Of a DNA stretch of 47,358 nt, positions 38,569 through 47,358 are shown piece by piece. The notes under the pieces are model-generated. The model saw only the letters and a program-made list of their open reading frames with translations. It made no database searches and was not told where the DNA came from. The translations under genes were made by a program, and so were the position numbers. How positions within the stretch are numbered: the first letter of the stretch is position 1; each line of letters starts with the position of its first letter. Source of the stretch: Acrasis kona (taxonomy: Eukaryota > Heterolobosea > Eutetramitea > Acrasida > Acrasidae); assembly GCA_026419775.2 (NCBI GenBank), contig JAOPGA020001331.1, positions 1 to 47,358 on the forward strand. The letters are read 5' to 3'.

Positions 38569-41340
38569 ATGTCTGGACAGGCCCAGTTCAATCGTATAGC
38601 CCCACAATTTGGGCGTAATATATATCATGCACCAGGCATACATAGAGTCTTATCGACTGGAATAAATATACAACCGAACAATAACGTCATCCACCCACAA
38701 TACCATTACTATCAAAACGGACAACATCTACATGGGTCTCAGGTAGCCTATGTTACAGGAACTCCTCCCATCTTAGAGGACTTACCACAACAAATAAGCT
38801 TACAGAGGTTACCACAACACCCAGTTTATACCGACCATTACCTGGCCGGCCACAGCTATAGGCAACAGTACCAAGAGCCCCAACCCATACAACCTATACA
38901 ACAACCAACACCTCAACAGCCGACACAGACACAGACACAACCAACCACTAAAAACCCATTGCATGGTGCACGGTTTTATCGTAAGGGAGGTCCAATTAAA
39001 AAAGCCCCCATGGTTCAAACCAGAAATATTTCGATGGGACATCAACATATACAGCCTATAGGAACGGTCAACTTTGCTCGTAACTTTAACGAGAATTACC
39101 CAATAGCGGTTGAGTATGATGAATTCGAGGATGGAGAGAGACGGTTAGGACTAGTAACAAAATTATCAGAATCAAAAAAATGGGAGCTATTGTCGACGGA
39201 TGGAAACAAGAAGCAACTCGATGCCAGTCAATTCACATTTCAATTACCTCACGATCTTCAGTTGACCAAAATAGAAGATGTCAAGAGGCTACAACTAGAC
39301 GCAGATGTACTTTTACATAATATTTCCATATCAGCAGAGCAGTTATGGGTTACATTAAAACAAATGAACTTTTTGTTGGTGACTTGTCGTGACGTGTCGA
39401 GCATACTTTTCCAAAGAGGTTACGAAGTATCAGCAGTTGCAGCCTATGCCTCCCACAGGTTCTTGTTCCTACATCCAAAGTACTTTAGGTCCGTTAATGG
39501 ATTAGAGTTTGAGCTGGTGGACGCCGACCTTATCAACGAACTAAACCAACTCAACGAAAGCGACATGAAGGAATTAGTCAAGGATAAATTCTTCATTGCC
39601 AAGTTCGCCAACCATCTCATCAAGAACAACATTAATGCATCAAAATCAGAATTATACAAGTCGTTGAGATCGAAAGCAATCAAGGACGTGAAAACGTTAG
39701 ATCCCTCCATCATGATATCCGACGCCACCTTGAGCCTTGTGGAAAATGTTCGTGACGAAGTATTCAATCAACTCAAAGACGTTGCCATCGAAATGTTCCC
39801 ACACAAGAACCATCCGACGTTTATCAGAATCAACAACATTTTAAACACTTTTGGAATGGACTGTAATGATGTAAAATCACTTTTTGACTTTTTACACAAC
39901 AAGTGTAAATTCTTCGACACACCCAACATTCACCTACTACGTTCTTCTTTCTACCATTCCAACACACCCGACCACATCACTCAGTTGGAGTCACAAATAC
40001 TTAATGACCCAGAAGGAGATCAATTCCCCGATCCAGACGTTTCGATCCGCAGATCACTTTTACATCAACGCGTCTACACGATCGACGACTATTCGGTAAC
40101 CGAAGAAATCGATGATGGAATCAGCGTGGAAACATTAGCAAACGGAGATCACATGCTATACGTTCACATTGCCGATCCCACCAGGTACGTCATTTCCGGT
40201 AACGAATTGGATCGTTTCGCATTACAACGTTCCACGAGCGTGTATTTGCCAGAAAAAAAATTCACAATGCTTCCGCATCAATTATGCGTTCACATCATGT
40301 CGTTGAGCGAACACAAGGAAAACTGCGCAATGACCTTTCAAGCACGCGTCCATTCCGACGGTCAACTCAGTCAGATCGATGCCTACCCATCAAAAATTTC
40401 AAAAGTCAAACGAATCGATTATGACGATCTCGACATGTTACTTTCGGGCGCAGGTAGTGCAGAACAATACATCCTCGACGACATTTCGATATTTCACAAA
40501 TTAGCAAATTATCGTTACAAGATGAGAATGAGATCGGGCGCCAACATTACTTTTAAAACACCTCAACCCAACGTGATGGTCTCCAAATCTGGAATTGTAA
40601 AGGTCAACCGAAGCAACGACATGTCGCTATCTCGAAGAATCGTACAAGAGCTCATGATCGTCGCCAACGAGGTGGGCGCTTGCTTCAGCGATCGTAATCA
40701 AATCATGGTTCCCTATCGCGGAACGAGCGGAGGTTGGCTGCCCCGCTACGAATTTACGAAAAAAGAAATGCAAGATTTCGATCAGGACATGGACCCCGGA
40801 ATGGGCACCAAGAGCGTGATCGAAGCGGTCTATAACGAAAGTAGAGAAAAAAAAGATGTGTTTTATCCGAGCGCATGCATCTCTCAATCTCCAAATTGGC
40901 ACCACGGAGTAGGCGTGTCTCATTATGCTCAGGTCACTTCTCCGTTGAGGAGGTATAGCGATTTGTTGATTCACCATCAAATCAAAGCGAAGCTCAGAGG
41001 AAAGGAACAACCGATGGATTGGTCAGAAATCGAAAAGATTTTGAGCCACGTGGAGCCCATGTGTAGGTCCGTGAATAATTTACAAAAGAATAGTAAAAGA
41101 TTTTGGTTGTTAAAGTATTTCGAAGAATCAAAAAATAAAAATTTTAAAGCGTTGGTGTTGAATTGTAGAATGGTGCAAAAGGGTTTGGTGCATAATTACT
41201 TGTTGACTGTTTATTTGATTGATGTGGGTCACAGGGACGTTGTGACGAGCAATCATCCTGCTGACGATAAATCAATGATTCAAGTAAAGGTTTTGGAAGT
41301 GGATCCTAGAAACGATAGCGTGAAATTTGAACGTGTTTAA
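38569..41340 (+). CDS. RNase II/RNB-family 3'-5' exoribonuclease
   Basis: An intronless gene of 923 aa with an ATG start. The first about 150 residues are Gln/Pro/His-rich and disordered. The RNB catalytic segment lies near 495-525: RRSLLHQRVYTIDDYSVTEE then IDDGISVE. Compared with E. coli RNase II (four aspartates) the second aspartate position is Glu, as in some organellar RNB enzymes; the final DD pair is kept. A late signature, GVGVSHYAQVTSPLRRYSDL (about 780-800), is the classic RNB motif. These enzymes degrade RNA processively from the 3' end. No PIN domain is present, so it is not DIS3 itself; a mitochondrial Dss1/RNR-like role is the best inference. An S1-like tail is weak. Its stop lies 22 bp from the convergent aminotransferase stop. 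Confidence 0.88.
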   Translation: MSGQAQFNRIAPQFGRNIYHAPGIHRVLSTGINIQPNNNVIHPQYHYYQNGQHLHGSQVAYVTGTPPILEDLPQQISLQRLPQHPVYTDHYLAGHSYRQQYQEPQPIQPIQQPTPQQPTQTQTQPTTKNPLHGARFYRKGGPIKKAPMVQTRNISMGHQHIQPIGTVNFARNFNENYPIAVEYDEFEDGERRLGLVTKLSESKKWELLSTDGNKKQLDASQFTFQLPHDLQLTKIEDVKRLQLDADVLLHNISISAEQLWVTLKQMNFLLVTCRDVSSILFQRGYEVSAVAAYASHRFLFLHPKYFRSVNGLEFELVDADLINELNQLNESDMKELVKDKFFIAKFANHLIKNNINASKSELYKSLRSKAIKDVKTLDPSIMISDATLSLVENVRDEVFNQLKDVAIEMFPHKNHPTFIRINNILNTFGMDCNDVKSLFDFLHNKCKFFDTPNIHLLRSSFYHSNTPDHITQLESQILNDPEGDQFPDPDVSIRRSLLHQRVYTIDDYSVTEEIDDGISVETLANGDHMLYVHIADPTRYVISGNELDRFALQRSTSVYLPEKKFTMLPHQLCVHIMSLSEHKENCAMTFQARVHSDGQLSQIDAYPSKISKVKRIDYDDLDMLLSGAGSAEQYILDDISIFHKLANYRYKMRMRSGANITFKTPQPNVMVSKSGIVKVNRSNDMSLSRRIVQELMIVANEVGACFSDRNQIMVPYRGTSGGWLPRYEFTKKEMQDFDQDMDPGMGTKSVIEAVYNESREKKDVFYPSACISQSPNWHHGVGVSHYAQVTSPLRRYSDLLIHHQIKAKLRGKEQPMDWSEIEKILSHVEPMCRSVNNLQKNSKRFWLLKYFEESKNKNFKALVLNCRMVQKGLVHNYLLTVYLIDVGHRDVVTSNHPADDKSMIQVKVLEVDPRNDSVKFERV

Positions 41341-41349
41341 AGTGTATAA

Positions 41350-41364
41350 AATAAATTATTTATT
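41350..41364. terminator. Overlapping bidirectional polyadenylation signals
   Basis: Between the convergent stops at 41340 (+) and 41363 (-), an AATAAA at 41350-41355 on the plus strand and one at 41364-41359 on the minus strand are 3 bp apart. The minus signal overlaps the aminotransferase stop codon. The two transcripts must overlap at their 3' ends. Confidence 0.65.
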
Positions 41365-42599
41365 AAAAATTTGCGGTGCCTGATGCTAATTCTTCTAATC
41401 CCTTCTTGAGAGATGCAGCTGCCTTTTCGCAATCTTGTTGGTTTAGGTTGGAGAAGCTTACCCTGAAACTTCCTGGTTCTCCGAAACAAGATCCCGGAAG
41501 TACGGCAATGTGATGTTTCTTTATTAACCACTCGATCACTTTCCATTCTTGTTCTGCGGTCACTTGTTCTCTGGTTTGTTGAGAAAAATTTGGGAATCTT
41601 CCCCACATGTAAATGGCACCTTTGGATTTGACCTTGTCGGGTAACAAGGACATTGCATCCCAAACCAAATCTCTGTTGGCTTTTAATGTGTTTATCATTT
41701 TCGTGGTGTAGACCTTTTCGATTCCGTCGGCTCGGAGACACTCGAGAGCCATCCTTTGTGATGCGCTCGAGCAACAGATTGGAACGGTGTCTTGGTATTT
41801 TCCAAGAGATAATTCCAAAGTTTGGTTTGATTTTGGGTATGCAATGTATCCTACTCTCCATCCAGCAAGTCCGAATGCTTTCGAGAAGGAATATAAATGT
41901 AAAATGTGATCGCCTCGAGGACTGTAATGTGTTGCGTCATCAAACATGAAGTATTCATAAGTTTCATCTAGCACCAACCAAACATTGTTGTCGAGACAAA
42001 TTTGAGAGATTTCGTCCAATAGTTCTTTGCTACATACGGCCCCAGTGGGATTACTTGGATTAGTAACCACGATCATTTTAATTTTTTAAATTCTTCTCTA
42101 GGGCTTTTCTAATGTCGTTGGGATTCGGTAGATATTGATTGGATGCGGAGCAATCAATGAGTACTGGCTCTACATTGCTGAGTTGAAGTGCCATAATGTG
42201 GTTAAAGTAGTAGGGCCTGAACAACACTGCTGCATCTCCAACATCGCATAGACAAGAAACAATGCTTGAGAAACCTTGGTTAGCGCCTGCTGTCACAATC
42301 ACATTTACATCAGTCAAATTATTCTGTTGCTGTAGCTTCTTAATTAACTCGCCACGTAAATCGTCTGTTCCATAATCAGGTGTGTACCCGTGAATCTTCT
42401 TGTATTGTGAGACATCATCAGTGCTTCTTAACTGACAATCTAATGTTTGTGTGGCTTCTTCTGGTGGTACCCAATAAACTAAGCCTTGGCATAAAGTACT
42501 GACTGGCTCTGCTTGCTTAGATGCAATATTAAGGATGGCACTTATTGTTGGATAGTCAGTGTTCTTTGACCTTGTGGAAATGGAAAGTTCTCTTGTCAT
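41363..42599 (-). CDS. Class I/II PLP aminotransferase with a one-base frame break
   Basis: Two minus-strand frames (42599-42078 and 42076-41363) make one aspartate/kynurenine-type aminotransferase of about 412 aa. Part 1 has YTPDYGTDDLRGELIKKL and VTAGANQGFSSIVSCL. Part 2 has TNPSNPTGAV, DETYEYFMFDD, the PLP-lysine motif YSFSKAFGLAGWRVGYIAYP, and a late FGEPGSFRVSFSN with the substrate-binding arginine. The frames differ by one base at a run of six T (42082-42087), and no intron can fit. With five, the join reads EKNLKIKMIVVTNPS, exactly as expected. A sequencing or assembly slip is more likely than a dead gene, because both halves are otherwise intact. Substrate not determinable. Confidence 0.85.
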
Positions 42600-42813
42600 T
42601 TTTTAAATTTTTATCAATCCCGTACTCCTTTTGCACGGAGTTTGATGGCACAAACAAACTCCAAAGTCCAAACTCAATTAGCAAACCAAGATGAAAGGAA
42701 AACACATGATGTTACATCTTAGCCTCGCTACAAGTTTCTACCGACTTGTAAGAGGTTATAACCGTTCGAGTCGAGGATATCTATAATCAAAACAAAATTG
42801 TCTCTTTGTAATT
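42600..42813. promoter_or_regulatory. Aminotransferase upstream region with potential RNA/DNA structure
   Basis: This lies between the aminotransferase start and the stop of the next minus-strand gene. At 42723-42776 nested complementary pieces (CCTCG/CGAGG enclosing a 7-bp stem TACAAGT/ACTTGTA and the palindrome GGTTATAACC) could fold as a three-way junction. It resembles neither a tRNA nor a known ribozyme core. Confidence 0.3.
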
Positions 42814-43902
42814 TTATTTTAATTTACAATGAACATGCGTACCCTTCACCCCATCGGCAAGAGTTCCCTCTGACAAAACTTTTAGTGCGTCTTCCGTTCC
42901 ACACTTCACAATAAAGATATCAACATCTTTGTTTGCTTTGACAATGGACATTGCGCTTTTTAATTTGGCCTCAAAACCACCAGTAACATCTTTATTATCG
43001 ACCAACGCAAATTCAGGAGTGACCATTCTAGAATTATTCTTAACTTCTTCTTGTTCTTGTGGATGGAACATGTTCATGATGAGCGAATGATTATTCTGCT
43101 GCCGTTGTTCATCCTGTTCGGTCTTGATTAGTTTGAATTCCCTAATAAGCCCCTTTGCCTCAACTTCGTCTTGTTCCGTTGGACATTTCAAATAAGCACC
43201 ATACACATTTGTGACGAAGAAAGCAACAGGAACCTTTTCATCTTCATTTGAGTAAGCCTTACATAACATCTCAATGATAGTGTCGCCGCTAAGGACGTTT
43301 GACCTCTGTCCAATATCAATTACTACGTCTCCGTGCAACACTGGAACCAAACCTCTGTTTACAAAACGTTTTATTTGGTTAGAAAAGGAGGTTTCTTGTA
43401 GAACGCGATCTTCTTTGAGGTTAGCTTCATGGGTTTCTTTATCTTCTATGTTGTCCAGAAACTCTTCAGTTGGATTATATAAAGAAATAAGAGAACTAGG
43501 GGAGACAGAAATGGCTGGAATACCAGCTGAAACAAGTTTTTTAATAAAATGTTGCTGCAGCGTTAGTAGAGCAGATTTTGTTTGTGCCATGCCTAGAGCG
43601 ATTTCTTGCCTTCTACTCTAGTAATGTTAGTAATGAAGAAATAATAAACAAACTTTAATTCGGTCCTGATTGATTTCTCCATAATTCAAAGTTCTTTCTC
43701 CCAAAGTAAGTTGATACTTTTTTGCTAGATGATGCCCAAATGACCCGGCACCACTAACAATTATAATAGGGTCTGGGCTATCTGCCAACATGCTGTTAAC
43801 GGCGTTCACGCACCAATCAATTCCTTCTTCATTTAATGTTTCTTCATTCTGCTTATCTGTTAAGCAGGCCCCGCCAAACTTGACGATCCTAATCTTTGCC
43901 AT
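42814..43902 (-). CDS. IPK: Isopentenyl phosphate kinase
   Basis: Exons 43902-43654 and 43617-42814 with a 36-nt intron (GTTTGT...ACTAG) give 350 aa. The splice restores INQDRIK|SRRQEIALGM. The amino-acid-kinase fold shows KFGGACLTDK at the N-terminus, VSGAGSFGHHLAKKYQL with the histidine characteristic of isopentenyl phosphate kinases, LVPVLHGDVVID, and GDTIIEMLCKAY with VTNVYGAYLK for nucleotide binding, then DVTGGFEAKLKSA. The enzyme phosphorylates isopentenyl phosphate to isopentenyl diphosphate in the alternative mevalonate route of archaea, plants and scattered protists. An Asp/Glu/Gln-rich insert (about 225-260) makes it longer than the usual about 260 aa. No targeting peptide is seen, so it is probably cytosolic. 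Confidence 0.9.
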
Positions 43903-44289
43903 CTGTTACAAAAAAAACAATCTTTTGCTCATATTTTGTAAACGAGTCTCACATAGTCTCAGAGTGTTGACTCCTTCATAATAATGCCTCTTCTTTTAGC
44001 CTGGTCTCACTGGTAAAAAATATAAATAATCTGTTCCTTTTGGAAGATTTATCAGCTTCAAATTAACTGATCGATATATAAAAGTAATAAATTCTTAACA
44101 TTAGCTACTATGTTTTATTAAGGTATATATTGTCAATTATTAAAAGCTCTGGAATACTACTGTTCGCTGCTGATGATACAATAAAGAAATGTGGCTGCAA
44201 TCGACCCACAACGTGGAAGCTGTTGCATCTTTTTTGTCGCATTTCTCCATTATTAGTGCTATTTAGAACCATTACAACGAAGTGAGGCA
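43903..44289. promoter_or_regulatory. Divergent intergenic region
   Basis: These 387 bp separate the start codons of isopentenyl phosphate kinase (minus) and the CaMKK-like kinase (plus). No ORF with support, RNA gene or repeat is seen. The sequence is moderately AT-rich. Confidence 0.5.
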
Positions 44290-45634
44290 ATGGGACACAT
44301 TCAAACCAAACTTCGGGATGGCGATGCACATACACGATCTGAAAAATCTTTGTTTCAAAGCATTAGAGAAGAAGATATTGGACCTCGAACAAAAAGGAGT
44401 GCCTCGTCACCAACGGGCATTGGTCGAGCATCAATAAAAAAAGATGAAACTAAAGTAACAAATGTTTTGGTTCTTTCACAAGACGAAGATGGCAACAAAA
44501 TGGTCAACAACTACTGTTTCATGAGGACTATAGGAAAAGGATCTTATGGGAAAGTAAAACTCTGCATCGACAACAATAATAGACCATACGTATTTTTTCT
44601 GACTGCTTTTGTTCTAACTTGCACTTCAGGCTGTTAAAGTACTCAATAAGAGTGCATTAAAACGAGTTAAAAAAGGGGACGAAACTGCATACTCCGATGT
44701 TTTAAGGGAAATTGCCATTAACAAGAAGTTAAATCACGAAAACTGTGTGCGCTTGTTTGAAGTCATTGACGACCCATCAAATGATAAACTTTACTTGGTT
44801 CTAGAGTATGTAAGTAATGGTTCCATAAAAACAGACACAGCCTTGAGCGAGGACAAGTCCAAACAATACCTCCAACACATTATAAACGGTCTTGAATATT
44901 GTAAGAAAAATGTCTTCCATTTCTGACACCTCATGATAGTACACTCACAGAAAATCTACCATCGAGATATCAAACCGGAGAATTTATTACTTTCAAAAGA
45001 TGACGTGGTCAAGTTGAGTGACTTTGGAGTGTCCCACCTGAGCACGACCGATGATGACACATTAAAAGTTACTGCGGGCACACCAGCTTTTCTCGCACCA
45101 GAGGCTTGTTCAGAGGCACCATATAGTGGCAGAGCGGCCGATGTGTGGGCGGTTGGCGTTTCTCTGTACATGATGTGTTTTGCAGAATCTCCATTTTCAG
45201 GAGACTCGTACATGGAAATATACCAATCCATCATCAACAAGGAATTAGTGATTCCTGATTCTGCATCACCAGACCTTCGTGACATTTTAACGAGATTATT
45301 GGGTAAGGTTTTTTGTAGTGCAACTCTTTTTTTTACTTTGAAAGATAAGAACCCAAAGACAAGAATAACAATACCAGAAATTAGAAAACATTCATTCATG
45401 GTTCATGTAACATCACCCAACAAATACGAAAAGATTAAAGTATCACAAAAGGAGGTCGACGACGCAGTGTTAACGGGCACCAGAAGCAACGTGAGTCATT
45501 TTCTTCTTGATTGAAAATTAATTACATTATAGGTTGGCGAGAAACAAGTTGTTATGGATGTAAGGAATCATGGACAAGATCACTTGAGCACTAATTCAAT
45601 TAATCGTCAATTCAGCGTAGTAGAATCGTTATAA
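44290..45634 (+). CDS. CaMKK/LKB1-like serine/threonine kinase
   Basis: Five exons (44290-44589, 44630-44900, 44940-45302, 45345-45490, 45533-45634) with introns of 40, 39, 42 and 42 nt encode 393 aa. Kinase motifs: glycine loop IGKGSYGKVKL, Lys in YAVKVLNKSAL (made by the first splice), LREIAINKKLNHENCV, catalytic HRDIKPENLLL, DFGVSHL, GTPAFLAPEAC and DVWAVGVSLYMMCF, ending LLDKNPKTRITIPEI. The GTPAF(L/M)APE loop and DKNP-RI-PEI-H ending are those of CaMKK and the yeast Sak1/Tos3/Elm1 group, which phosphorylate the activation loop of AMPK/SNF1. The start MGHIQTK allows N-myristoylation. The tail is short and shows no evident calmodulin helix, so calcium control is uncertain. Confidence 0.93.
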
Positions 45635-45739
45635 AAGTTTTTTAATTCCTTCACTTTTTACTTTTGATACTTTCCTTGTATTCATTGACGATGAAACTAT
45701 AAATAAAATACAATAAAATACAACTACACTAGTTTATTT

Positions 45740-47358
45740 TTAGCGTCTTCTTCCTCCTCCTTTATTTTTATTCCTTAGCTTACGAAGTCCATACGCTCCT
45801 TTTCCAGCATCAGCAATGCTTTCGAGTGCACCTCCGACGTCCTTGTTTTTAACGGCCTCCACAGTGTTGGTGACACCTTCTCCTACCTTTGCAATTCCAT
45901 TAACTGCAGTTCCAAATTTTCCACTAAATCCCATCGAACCAACTGCTGAAAAACCTCCAGCAACGTCCTTGTTCTTGATTGATTGTGCTAGGTTGTAACC
46001 GCCTCTGGCAATGTTAGTAGCGTATTGTGCACCTTTAGCGACCATTCCAACCGCTCCTCCACCGGGAATAACACTAGCAACAAGATTACCGATACCAAGA
46101 CCCATATCGACCCATTTCTTGTCAACTCCATTTTGTACAATGTCACCGACTTGGTCACCAGCAATTCCTCTTGCTAGAGATACTCCTAGTTGTTTCCAGT
46201 TTTTGTTGACACCAGCCTCTATAACATCTTTAGCGGTAGTCATCAATTTTCCAAGTGGGAACACGTTAATCACCTTCTTCAAAATCTTTCCAACCTTTGA
46301 TGTGTTCAACCAATGGTTCACCTTCTTGTACACTTTAGCGACGAATTTACCAATCTTCTTTCCAGCAGTTACCAATCCCTTTTTGATTCTCTGTGCTGCA
46401 ATCTTCAATCCTTTACCAACCTTCTTGAAGCCGTCTCTAATCTTAAGACCAACCTTTTTGAAGGCTCTTCCTGCCTTCTTAAAGCCTTCTTTAATTTTAC
46501 GTCCAACCTTCTTGAACGCATTTCCGACTTTGCCGAAGGCTTTTTTGAACCTTCTTCTTATTCTGCATCCTCTTCCACAGTGATCACCGCTCTTCTTTTC
46601 AGAATGTTTCTTAACACGCTTGTTTGCTCTTCTTTCTTTTCTTGAGGGCTTACTTCTCTTGTTACTTCTTTTATTACCTCTTGAAGGCTTACTTCTTCTG
46701 TTGCCCCTTGAGCGTCTTGAAGGTTTGCTACTACGACGTGGGGTTGATTGACGTCTACTTCTTGATTGACGTGGTTGTCTTGGTGAGCGTCCTCTTGAAC
46801 TTCTTGAAGGCTTACTTCTTTTACTGCCCCTTGATCGTTTTGCAGGTTTGTTGTTACTACGACGTGGATATATGGTTCTGTTGCCCCTTGAGCGTCTTGA
46901 AGGTTTGCTACTACGACGTGGGGTTGATTGACGTGGTTGTCTCGGTGAGCGTCCTCTTGAACTTCTTGAAGGCTTGCTATTACGACGTGGGGCTGATGGA
47001 CGTGGTTGTCTAGCAGGGGCTGAACGTCTACTTCTTGATTGGCGTGGTTGTTTCACTGGGGCAGAACGAGCAGGGGCTGACCTTTGTTTTGGTTGTGGGC
47101 GTGGTTGAGGTTGTGGGCGTGATTGTTGTGGTTTGCTTTGCACGACCTTAGAAATCTTTCTTCTTATCAAGGCTCTTGTTAAAGCGTCAGAAATGGAAAG
47201 AGAATCAGAGAGTGAACTGGCAATGGAGTCAGAGAAAACGGTAAAATATTCTCTAGCATGTTTTCCATACGCCTCGGCTACCTTAACGTACGTCTCACTC
47301 ACGGAAGCATTGGTGCAATAGTACAGCAANAGNNCAAGCAATAGTGCGATTGTGCTTT
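45740..47358 (-). CDS. Secreted, extremely cationic repeat protein, 5' partial
   Basis: The frame runs off the right edge; three ambiguous bases (47330-47334) lie in the signal peptide. Visible parts: a hydrophobic signal-like leader (IALLL..LLLYYC), an about 45-residue linker, then about 170 residues of Arg/Ser/Lys/Pro repeats (PRRSSKPSRRSRGNR, QPRQSRSRRQSTP). Two cysteines (DHCGRGCRIRRR) precede about 90 residues of cationic amphipathic helix built on an 11-12-residue unit (FKKVGRKIKEGFKKAGRAF). The last about 190 residues are Gly/Ala/Val-rich with about 27-residue repeats (IKNKDVAGGFSAV, VKNKDVGGALESI). It is unrecognised. The design recalls membrane-active or nucleic-acid-binding secreted proteins (for instance antimicrobial or granule proteins), but function is inference. 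Confidence 0.7.
   Translation of the reverse strand, partial: STIALLLXXLLYYCTNASVSETYVKVAEAYGKHAREYFTVFSDSIASSLSDSLSISDALTRALIRRKISKVVQSKPQQSRPQPQPRPQPKQRSAPARSAPVKQPRQSRSRRSAPARQPRPSAPRRNSKPSRSSRGRSPRQPRQSTPRRSSKPSRRSRGNRTIYPRRSNNKPAKRSRGSKRSKPSRSSRGRSPRQPRQSRSRRQSTPRRSSKPSRRSRGNRRSKPSRGNKRSNKRSKPSRKERRANKRVKKHSEKKSGDHCGRGCRIRRRFKKAFGKVGNAFKKVGRKIKEGFKKAGRAFKKVGLKIRDGFKKVGKGLKIAAQRIKKGLVTAGKKIGKFVAKVYKKVNHWLNTSKVGKILKKVINVFPLGKLMTTAKDVIEAGVNKNWKQLGVSLARGIAGDQVGDIVQNGVDKKWVDMGLGIGNLVASVIPGGGAVGMVAKGAQYATNIARGGYNLAQSIKNKDVAGGFSAVGSMGFSGKFGTAVNGIAKVGEGVTNTVEAVKNKDVGGALESIADAGKGAYGLRKLRNKNKGGGRRR

Noticed and set aside
42760-42776. Box B-like GTTCGAGTC suggesting a tRNA gene
   Set aside because: No T stem, acceptor stem or box A at the right distance; kept only as a possible structured element.
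46011-46645. Plus-strand ORFs of 190, 110 and 129 aa opposite the cationic protein
   Set aside because: Phe/Leu/Pro/Cys-rich complements of Lys/Gly repeats; the minus strand has the signal peptide and ordered repeats.
1-47358. LTR retrotransposons, endogenous viruses, Polintons or CRISPR arrays
   Set aside because: No long direct terminal repeats, gag-pol, capsid or envelope motifs, and no regularly spaced repeats were seen.
1-47358. Bacterial contamination or a non-standard genetic code
   Set aside because: Spliceosomal introns, a eukaryotic tRNA and SR, kinesin and RGS proteins rule out bacteria. TAA, TAG and TGA all end well-supported genes.

Overview
The window is nuclear DNA of a microbial eukaryote. 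The genes carry very short GT-AG introns. Sixteen can be placed from reading frame; fifteen are 34 to 44 nt and one is 262 nt. There is a nuclear-type tRNA-Leu(UAA), mitochondrially targeted proteins, a kinesin, an SR splicing factor, a 7TM-RGS receptor and MORN, ankyrin and F-box modules. TAA, TAG and TGA all act as stops. The mix (7TM-RGS protein, CRN-like nuclease, ferritin-like surface protein, isopentenyl phosphate kinase, tiny introns) would fit a free-living amoeboid protist, perhaps a heterolobosean such as an Acrasis or Naegleria relative. That placement is inference; no marker gene here settles it.

Positions 1-15035 are repeat-rich and gene-poor. They hold an open but 5'-cut EnSpm/CACTA-type transposase (1-2199), unrecognised ORFs (2387-5822), a tRNA-derived SINE-like repeat (about 5913-6029) and an element with about 120-bp inverted repeats (6207-6948). 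They also hold non-LTR retrotransposon (LINE) fragments in both orientations, a small MITE, and fragments of hAT, GQNKNR-type and Harbinger transposases. Set in this is a complete two-exon gene for a PD-(D/E)XK nuclease-like protein resembling CRN (Crinkler) proteins (12846-14250). A decayed partial copy lies 5 kb upstream (8409-8924). A block of more than 1 kb, including flanking DNA, is shared by the two loci.

From 15036 to the right edge the window is gene-dense, with intergenic gaps of 1 to about 675 bp and genes on both strands. In order: MDR oxidoreductase (+); MFS transporter (+); kinesin-like/MORN fusion (-); F-box/AT-hook/ankyrin/polyQ protein (+); mitochondrial EF-G (-); SR splicing factor (+), sharing an 87-bp divergent promoter with EF-G; tRNA-Leu (-); chymotrypsin-fold protease with a cysteine nucleophile (+); Tim44/mL45-like mitochondrial protein (-); polytopic membrane protein (+); 7TM-RGS protein (+); GPI-type ferritin-like/EGF surface protein (-); TrmL-type tRNA methyltransferase (+); RNB-family exoribonuclease (+); class I aminotransferase with a one-base frame break (-); isopentenyl phosphate kinase (-); CaMKK-like kinase (+); and a secreted, highly cationic protein running off the right edge (-).

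No operon-like functional grouping is evident. Mitochondrial gene expression recurs (EF-G, Tim44/mL45-like, probably TrmL and the RNB nuclease), and two neighbouring genes (32111-35919) encode polytopic membrane proteins, one a G-protein regulator. The most unusual items are the kinesin-MORN fusion with degenerate switch motifs, the GSCGG protease, the cationic secreted protein, the asymmetrically decayed CRN-block copy, and a 49-bp hAT-related inverted repeat that abuts the start codon of the oxidoreductase gene.
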